Below, one piece after another: positions 20,946 to 27,733 of a stretch of DNA of 27,733 nt (positions within the stretch are counted from its first letter, which is position 1; every line of letters begins with the position of its first letter). The notes below the pieces were generated by a model. That model was not told the DNA's origin, searched no databases, and saw only the letters and a list, made by a program, of their open reading frames with translations. The position numbers and the translations under genes are program-made. This DNA comes from Apostichopus parvimensis (taxonomy: Eukaryota; Echinodermata; Holothuroidea; Aspidochirotida; Stichopodidae), in assembly GCA_000934455.1 (NCBI GenBank), contig KN892046.1, positions 5,533 through 33,265 on the forward strand, given 5' to 3'.

Positions 20946-21674
20946 AGTAAGCTTTCCCATTCATATGGTACGGATCCTAAAGCTAGGCCATAAAGCCTAG
21001 AGCTACGGTCTGTCTATGCTGCTGGAATGCTGTCAACTTTGGATAACATTTCCTTTCCAGTGTGCGCTTGCACTGCAGGCCTAGGCTATATAGGGTTGTG
21101 TAAAGATGAGACCTAACGTTAGACCTAGGCTAGGCCTGTTACAGTGTACTGTTACTGTAGTGTATGCTACTGTTAGACCTAACCTTCCTCATGCTATAAA
21201 CGGTGATTGACTGCGACTGATTAACGACGGTAGCAAGCACCAGTAAGGATTTTACATTAGTTAAGAAATAATCAAACTTTAAATGATAGGAAACCTTGTG
21301 TAATAATTAGTAGTCAATGTCAGTTGTGACTCGTAAACTTCCAGTTTTCGAAAATACCGCTGTATGGTTTCCCACTTACGCCCTCATTTTAATTGTACGG
21401 TAACTTTGAATGGATTTTAAAATTTTTTTTATTCACGTTCGATAGATAATTTCTAGAAAAATTAAATGAAAAAATGCTAGTTCACACCTTCTATCGAAAA
21501 AGGAATGAGGATTTCGAATGAATAAAATAGATGAACAAACTAATAAAGTATTATTCCAAATGGGTAGTAACTATAAAGCTTCTATACGAAGCGGATTTCC
21601 AGTGGTAAAATGTTATATGGAATCGGAGAAACGGCTGATTAACAAAGCCTGAAGAAACGCCGCTCACAACGATT

Positions 21675-21680
21675 CACGTG
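21675..21680. promoter_or_regulatory. E-box CACGTG near the SNRPE start
   Basis: The canonical palindromic E-box lies 73 bases upstream of the SNRPE ATG, in the interval shared with the divergent SPC24. MYC/MAX, USF and related bHLH factors bind this word. No TATA box is evident at a fitting place. Confidence 0.4.
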
Positions 21681-21752
21681 CGATTTCCGTGGAAACTTTT
21701 GTCCATTTCTTGGTTAATTTGAAAGTGTAGCTGTTCCGAATTAAATTTAGTC

Positions 21753-24053
21753 ATGGCTTACAAAGGGCAAAAAGTCCAGAAAGTGATGGTCCAGCCTATT
21801 GTATCCTTTAAAAAAGTGGACTTGGAACATTGAATGTTCCAAATGGCAGAGCTAGCCTAATGGTAACATTAACACGTAGCCTAGCCTTAAGTTAGCTCTA
21901 CTGCATTGTAGATCTAGCATCAGCAGGCAGGATGCCTTGAAATGACTACAAAAGAGTAACTTAAGTTGAACCATATTTAGCTCTTGTTTTGATTAACCTT
22001 AAAAGTCTTCGTAGCCGTTGTTTTTAAGAATTGTTTATCACATAGTATAGAATTATTGCTATCGTTATAAAATGGTTTTGAGTGTGTATTTCGTTTTGTA
22101 ACAGATATACTGTTTTCTGTGGTTTTAAAGTATTTGCTCCTTGACATACATCATCAGAACTTGATTTTCAGGTACCTTCAAACGGTGAGATCAGCTTGCT
22201 TTTTTTAATCTTAATATTTCATATCTTTTTAAGGTGCTGTTAAACCTCTTGTTTTATGCATTCCTTTCTTATCTCTTGCAATCAAGGGATAAAAGAATTA
22301 AACAATTTATTGCATATATTTCATAAGTTTGAAGACATTTTTAAAAAATCATGTTAAGTGTTTCCATATAGAAGACAGATCTGTGAATGAATGCCCATCT
22401 TGAACATTCACAGGCCTTGACTGTCAATATTGATAGGAAACAAATAATTTTGCTATGATACCTTTAAAGGGTGTGAAGACTAGCGCCAAAAGAAACGTCT
22501 AATGCTGGTAATCTGACCTAGTTTCGAATGAGGTGTAGCAGAAGTGATAGACACTACCATCGATCGCAGAAAATACACACACACACAGCTTGCTACCATT
22601 GGTAATTAGACACTAGTGTATAGTCAGTACATACAGCTACTGTACAATACCCACATCACAGTGTACAAACAATACAGCGATGGACATCTCATGTCCAGCT
22701 ATAGATAACAAGGTATCATGTTTCGTTACTGTACTGTCTGCATTTTGTAGCGACACGAACAAAACGTCACTTGCAAGCAACGCAAAGTTAACTTTTCCAG
22801 ATGGCCGCACACGGTTTGAGGCGAGTCTTCAATGCCTTTAAAAACAACTTAATCATTTAAAGTCAAAATTCCATAATCATTTAAAATAAAGTTCTATGAT
22901 TAATTGATTAGCCCGGAAAAACTATTTCAGTTTATACCATTGGGTTGAGTAAGGGATGCATAAAGTGTTTAGATGACAAGCATTACTATTATTATTTTGA
23001 ATTTTTTTTTGCAGAGATCCAGAATTCAAGTATGGTTATATGATCAGATAAACATTAGAATAGAAGGTCACATTATTGTAAGTATCCTCTTTTAAATTCA
23101 ATTCAAATCAAATCATTTATTCAGCCAATGTATAAAAATATTACACATTGAAAATCAGAACGTTCCTCCTGCTCCATAAGAAATATGAGTAAGAATTTAT
23201 AAAAATATGTGAAGATATGGAAAAAAAATATGTAAGAATATAAAAATGTAAGAAATATGTAAAATATGTAAAAGCTAATTTATGTACACCAATAGTACAA
23301 GCATGCCAGTTGTTCATTGTTGTTGTCATTAAATAATTAAGGGGTAATATAATATCACTTTATATTTTCTTTTCCAGGGTTTTGACGAATACATGAATCT
23401 TGTATTAGATGATGCTGAGGAATACCACATGAAACTCCAGACCAGAAAACCACTAGGTAGGATACCAATCAAGGAAATGTCAAATTTTGCAATCAACTCA
23501 GATGTCTTAGATGTTTGAAAGTCCTTTTTAATTCAACTGTATTTGTTGTCATGTTTAAGCATCTGGCTTGAGTTTCTGGAAATGAGATAAACTCACTCTC
23601 AAGTGGGAGGTTTAAGAAAGGAGTGCAAGTATTAGTTCCATATATTTTGCCACGCCTTCTTAAGTGTTCCCTCTTCTTACAAAATTCACAATAAAAAAAA
23701 AATTAATTCTCATTATATAAAGTGACTGAACTACCTAGTCTAGCATGGAAACCTTCAGACCCCACACAAAGTGGAGAAGAAAGACATGATGGATCATGAT
23801 TTGTTCTCAATTAAAATATTTGTAATGCATAAGAGGATTGTCAGAGTCAGACAGTGTGAAATTTCATCCTTTCGTTCTGCTGTTAACATGAAACCAAACA
23901 GTAGTACTCTGTGTAAGTTAAAAAATATACTTTCTGGTATTTTTTTTATTTATTAATTAATTAAATTTATTTATTTATTTGTTCTTGTCTACAGGTAGAA
24001 TATTACTGAAAGGAGACAACATAACGCTGATACAGAACGTACAACAGGAATGA
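21753..24053 (+). CDS. SNRPE: Small nuclear ribonucleoprotein E, Sm-E (5 coding exons)
   Basis: Sm-E is one of seven Sm proteins that ring the Sm site of spliceosomal snRNAs. Exons are 21753..21800, 22158..22184, 23015..23077, 23378..23456 and 23995..24053, giving 276 nt and 91 residues (human 92). The start [16 protein letters not shown] is nearly the human one with two residues fewer. NLIFRYLQ comes from a 27-nt exon. [11 protein letters not shown] and [21 protein letters not shown] form the Sm1 motif, and [13 protein letters not shown] forms Sm2. Introns 2-4 are ordinary GT-AG (GTGAGA, GTAAGT, GTAGGA); intron 1 is U12-type. The gene is divergent from SPC24. There is a Thr where human has Asn at the end of exon 2. 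Confidence 0.98.
21801..22157 (+). other. U12-type (minor) intron 1 of SNRPE
   Basis: The donor is GTATCCTTT (21801-21809), a full match to the U12 consensus. The branch element CTCCTTGAC at 22137-22145 differs from TTCCTTRAY at one base. Its branch A is at 22144, 13 bases from the AG at 22157, and there is no polypyrimidine tract between them. All of this is typical of the minor class. Confidence 0.9.
22158..22184 (+). CDS. SNRPE: 27-nt micro-exon of SNRPE
   Basis: Encodes nine residues, NLIFRYLQT, in phase 0 at both ends. It follows the U12-type intron and is followed by an ordinary GTGAGA donor. Skipping it would keep frame but remove part of the Sm fold. Confidence 0.93.
22463..22842. 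mobile_element. MITE-like element, copy B (in SNRPE intron 2)
   Basis: The ends TTTAAAGGGTGTGAAGACT and AGTCTTCAATGCCTTTAAA are inverted repeats with about three mismatches. It is the better preserved partner of copy A at 8274-8640. No transposase. TTTAAA stands at both outer edges and may be part of the TIR or a target-site remnant. Confidence 0.85.
23078..23377 (+). other. SNRPE intron 3
   Basis: The donor GTAAGT is directly followed by ATCCTCTTTT, so a U12-like word GTATCCTC overlaps it 4 bases downstream. The intron body has an AT-rich repeat of ATGTAAGAA/ATGTAAAAT type (about 23217-23275). The next intron (23457-23994) has nothing notable except a TTTATT-rich run before the acceptor. 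Confidence 0.85.
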
Positions 24054-25265
24054 CACAGGCAGAAACCTTCTGCGACTTTGTAAATGTTTGTTATACATAA
24101 AACTGTACAGTTTGCCTTGTTTTTTGTAAGTCATCTACGGCCGAAAGACAGACCAGGATTCAGCTGAGAAGATCAACTTCATGCCTCCCAACTGTGTTTT
24201 CATTTCTCTTATGACACTTTGAATCCTTCCTTGCAATCTCTTCAGCTCAGGTCATGATATGGAGGAAAAGATGTACAAAGTTGTATACAGAATCAAAGCC
24301 GCGTTGTTTGGCAGATGGAGCAGTAGCAGATATGACCATTGATTTCCATGTAGTACAAATCATTGCATAGACATTGGATAATCTGTATAAAGTTTACACA
24401 TGAACGCAGGCCTTGAAAATTAACCAGCTTGAAAAAGAATCAGGAAAGCAAATTTATTTGGGGGGGGGGGGATGAGGGGTCATTGCAAGATGGCACAGGA
24501 CTTCATTGGTAAGACATTCAACTATATTGCATTATTTGCATTATCAAGTGGATTTTTGGTAGGGTTGGGGGTATGCCGAATGGCAAAGTTGTGATTACAG
24601 CAATTTAGCATGTCTGTTTGGTTAATCAAGCTCAAACTGTCTAAATGTCTGATGGAACAAGGCTGATAGAGACATGCACTCACCATGCAGACAAGGCATT
24701 ATGCTCTGTACTTCACAATGTGATACATGTTAAAAAGACTGCCTGGGTTTGTGGAAGATTCATTTTGTAGTATTTTGTTTTATAGCATTCTGTGGACTGT
24801 TGAATTGCAGATAAGACAGAGTAGTTAACTTCAGTCTTCTTGTGGGTTTGGGGGGGGGGGGGGGGGGGGAGGTTGGTAGGGGTATGAGTGTGATGTATGT
24901 AGGATTTGATGATCATGAAAAGTCCTCTGATGTTTTTTTTTTTTTTTTACTCTGTTGCTGTAACAAAGGATCATATCAGCAATGAAGGCAGTTAATTAGA
25001 TATGAACATTATTCACGTCACAAAATATTCTTATGGTTTGTCATTTAATCTGTAGCTGTTAAGAAACTTTCTATTGTAGAGTTGCCCTTTTGTTTTCTTT
25101 TGGTGGAATTGAATTACAGTAGTGTTTCTATTGTCTTGCTTAGTCTGTTGGAGCATGAACAGATGAGACTAATACCAAAATTCTGTACTATTTTAATTTC
25201 TGAGGAGATGGGGTATGGTTTGGGCAAGTGGCTAGTCACATTAAAATAAAGTTTGGTTTTTTAAT
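24054..25265 (+). other. SNRPE 3' UTR (probable), with poly-G runs
   Basis: From the stop to the AATAAA at 25245 there is no gene. It holds an 11-base G run at about 24461-24471 and a 20-base G run at 24850-24869, followed by GAGGTTGGTAGGGG, and a T18-type run at about 24932-24949. A shorter 3' UTR with an unrecognised signal is possible. Confidence 0.5.
25245..25250 (+). terminator. Candidate polyadenylation signal of SNRPE
   Basis: AATAAA followed within 10 bases by GTTTGGTTTTTT, a GT/T-rich downstream element. It is about 1.2 kb past the stop. Confidence 0.55.
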
Positions 25266-25549
25266 ACAAATTGAGTTGAGTTCTCTGTGTTTCTTTTGAC
25301 AAATTTTCAGCAGTATGGATCCACATGAAATAAAAAAGTAACTAAGTATAAGTCCTAGCAATCATGGGAAACAAATTACTGAAACAGTATTACTACAAAT
25401 TTTACCAAGTTAGCAAAAACTGGGATTCACCAAGGAAATTGCTAACATAAATATCACACTCCACTTGGAAAATATGAGTAAGATTTGTCAAAATAAGGAA
25501 ATATCATGATGTCCCAGGTCAGCAGTTCTGACCTTGAGTATAGCCTCAC

Positions 25550-25704
25550 CAGATGCAGATCTAGGGCTTGGGGTGGGGAGGGTTATGTATCCCCAACATT
25601 TCACTTTCTGTATAATAGCTGGGGGAGGACCCCCAAGGCTCCCTTTATGGGAGTGGGTTTCAATGACCCCACACTGCCTCTTTAAATTCCTTAATCTGCC
25701 CCTG
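25550..25704. mobile_element. Small MITE-like element with target duplication
   Basis: It begins CAGATGCAGATCTAGG and ends CCTTAATCTGCCCCTG, an inverted repeat matching at 12 of 16 positions. CTCAC lies directly outside both ends (25545-25549 and 25705-25709). The interior contains facing GGGGGAGGA and ACCCCCAAG-type runs. Open frames on both strands here are by-products. Confidence 0.75.
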
Positions 25705-26373
25705 CTCACCAACTGAAGGGTATCTGGGGGATTACAGATTTTCAAAGCTATTTACTGAACTTTATACATCACTGGTGTTGAACAAAGATGGTTGACCTTC
25801 ATTTCAGTGACATGGGTCCACTTTTTCAGGGAAGGAAACTGTTCTGCCTTAAATGGCTAATGGTGTATCCGTGGAGGAGGTGGGTGGGGAAAGAGAAATG
25901 CCACTCACTGATGATCCCCCCCCCCCTCTACACCCCCAATAAACATGTTTAGCATACTAAATGAATTACAAAGATGACTATTAATATTTTCTTTTCTATT
26001 ACAAAATTCCAACTATTGTAATCAATGACTGGAAACTACATGATTTAAATCATGAAATGTACTTTTACTATATAATTACTCAAGTCTAAAACATTGTTTG
26101 ACTTATTCTGAGCAGAGTAAACACCCCCAATCATAGCGGTTAGCTTAACCATTTTAAAAAGAAATAATAAAGTGCAACAGTTAAATGAAAAAGTCACAGC
26201 ACTTCCAAGTCACACTATCATGGATGTGCTGTGTTTACCGATTCGTTAACCATCAGAGGAATTTATGTTTAATTGTTATCTATCCTCTATTGATATAAAG
26301 TTTCTTAATTTCTGGTAACCTACTTCTTACAAGCAGGATACAGCTCTCGAATGTCTCTTTTTGTTGTTGTATT

Positions 26374-26788
26374 TTAACCTCTTTTAATACTGTCCAAATT
26401 CAAAGAGATTTTCACAGACAATGGTTCTGTCTTCCTTACACATTTACCTCTATAAAAGTTCATGCCAAGTAACAAGTTGATATTTTCAAACATCTGAGTA
26501 AAATTATAATACGTAGGATCACACGCAAGTTCAAAGATTGCAGTATATAACAGGTGATCCTGGTGGGCATAACATTTCATGATAATTGATAAAAAATACC
26601 ATTTGAGAACCCAGTACTGCCAACTAACTAAATTAATCTGATTCCAGGTGTTCTCTATATGAAACCAGAAAGTCAAAAGACTTAGTGATTCCTTGCCCAT
26701 ATGATAATAAACTTTAGGTAGAAGATTTTCTAACGATCTGAAATGCTGAGCAGAAATGGCAAGTCTTGCAGAATTGAGTAATGCATAT
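26374..26788 (-). CDS. Candidate terminal exon of an unrecognised gene
   Basis: A long open frame ends at TAA (26374-26376). The best acceptor is a pyrimidine-rich stretch ending CTCTTTGCATAG, which makes the exon start at 26788 and gives about 138 residues after a split codon. The peptide is mixed and mostly helix-like, with no repeat bias (for example YALLNSARLAISAQHFRSLE, LSLLTFWFHIENTWNQINL). I do not recognise the family. The remaining exons would lie to the right, probably beyond the window. In DNA this AT-rich a frame of this length is unusual but can arise by chance. The gap 25710-26373 holds nothing I can name except C-runs near 25917-25926. Confidence 0.4.
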
Positions 26789-26799
26789 CTATGCAAAGA

Positions 26800-27125
26800 G
26801 GGTCGAAGGTCAAACAAACTTCACTTCTGTATAATTCTACTTATTCTGACTATAACCAACAATTGACCTTGAATGACCTTTGACCTCCATGAAAAACAAT
26901 AGGGATTATCTGCTCATCAAAGGCTACCAACAAATCAAGTTTAAAGTTCAAGAAACTTTTCTTCTTGAGATGTTGTGTTCACAAGGTTTACAGCCTTTGA
27001 CCTCTGGTGACCTCAAATAACCATTAACCTGAGCCATGAAAAACACTAGGGATCATCAGCACACCAAAGGCTACCAACATACAAGGTTTAAGCAACTTTT
27101 ACTTCTTGAGATATCGTGTTCACAA
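26800..27125. repeat. Diverged tandem repeat with TGACCTTTGACCT motifs
   Basis: Two units (about 26874-26975 and 27000-27125) share CATGAAAAACA(A/C)TAGGGAT, CATCA(A/G)AGGCTACCAACA-like wording, CAAG-TTTAA, CTTCTTGAGAT and GTGTTCACAAG. A perfect TGACCTTTGACCT is at 26874-26886, and related GGTCGAAGGTCA lies at 26801-26812. The same motif in the other direction is found at 3608-4000. Confidence 0.75.
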
Positions 27126-27137
27126 GCAATGCGTCAC

Positions 27138-27170
27138 ACACATACATACACACATACATACACACACACG
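27138..27170. repeat. CA/CATA microsatellite
   Basis: Runs of CACACATACATACA. The stretch after it (27192-27219) has a small hairpin GATTCCTT...AAGGAATC round TCGGCCTTCGGC. From 27230 to the end I see no gene with confidence. Confidence 0.9.
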
Positions 27171-27733
27171 CCATCACCATCGCATAGATTCCTTTCGGCC
27201 TTCGGCAAGGAATCAAAAATGGTGATCATTAATGCCCCTAACTATGAAAATGATATAATGGTCACTCATAAATCAAAATCAAACAAAGATTTGTTACTCA
27301 GATGTAAGCTACACTAAATTTTATCACTTTGGGCACTTTGTGATAAGTGGCAAACCACATTCGAGATATTAAATTCTCTGATATTTATTTCAATTGACTT
27401 CATATTGATGAAAATTTTTTAAATTGATTTTAATATTTTTCCATTCAGATTGACAGATATCAACATGAGTATACACTGAATAATTTCAAAATTCTAGGGA
27501 AACAAAAGGATTAAGTAACAAAATTTTAAATTCGTATAGGAAAAAAGAACGATCATTTGTCCTATACTATGGTCCATAGCTTCTGATGATCTTTAAAAAT
27601 TTAGTCGTAAATTTCTAATGATTTCTAATTTCTAATTAAATTGACCATTCCTTCTCATCTTCAAACCATGTTCCTTTGTCATAGTTCTGTCATTTTCTTA
27701 AAACCTCTGTACCATAATATTTTCATTGTTTAA

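Noticed and set aside
27636..27686. Minus-strand 16-codon frame after an ACAG (NYDKGTWFEDEKEW)
   Set aside because: Looks coding-like, but the acceptor has no pyrimidine tract and the piece is too short to support alone.

Overview
The window reads as intron-rich, AT-rich nuclear DNA (introns roughly 60 percent or more A+T) from an animal. Four conserved eukaryotic genes can be assembled from it exon by exon, with splice phases that close without a break. From left to right they are a BAK-type pro-apoptotic BCL-2 family gene (minus, coding 322-5932), the splicing factor YJU2/CCDC94 (minus, 9942-13470), the kinetochore subunit SPC24 (minus, 16514-19891), and the Sm-core protein SNRPE/Sm-E (plus, 21753-24053). 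Protein lengths and residue spacing are close to the human forms. A multidomain BAK, many dispersed MITE-like elements and TAGGCCTA-rich upstream DNA suggest a marine invertebrate deuterostome such as an echinoderm. That taxon is an inference, not something I can prove from the sequence.

Layout. 1-315 is a tandem repeat at the left edge. 322-5932 is BAK: four coding exons, with BH3 in exon 2, BH1 plus BH2 in exon 3, and a hydrophilic last exon where a membrane anchor would be expected. 5933-9488 is non-coding: the likely BAK 5' region, a MITE with target-site duplication at 6266-6662, a second MITE at 8274-8640, and a 400-base purine-rich tract. 9489-13470 is YJU2 with seven coding exons. 13471-15807 is non-coding, with a palindromic CCGCCAT element and a 29-bp tandem repeat. 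15808-19928 is SPC24 with its 3' UTR; a MITE sits in one intron. 19929-21752 lies between SPC24 and SNRPE, which are transcribed divergently; it holds more CCGCCAT palindromes and an E-box. 21753-25265 is SNRPE with five coding exons, including one of 27 nt, and a long 3' UTR. 25266-27733 holds a small MITE, a candidate terminal exon of an unrecognised minus-strand gene (26374-26788), diverged tandem repeats with nuclear-receptor-like DR1 sites, and a CA microsatellite.

The most notable signal is that the two divergent neighbours, SPC24 and SNRPE, each contain one intron with a U12-type (minor spliceosome) donor, GTATCCTT, and a matching branch-point element close to the 3' splice site. SNRPE encodes a core protein of U1, U2, U4 and U5 and of the minor U11, U12 and U4atac snRNPs, so its own mRNA appears to need the machinery it helps build. 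YJU2 is also a splicing factor, so two of the four genes concern splicing. No prokaryotic features, tRNA, rRNA or CRISPR array were seen.
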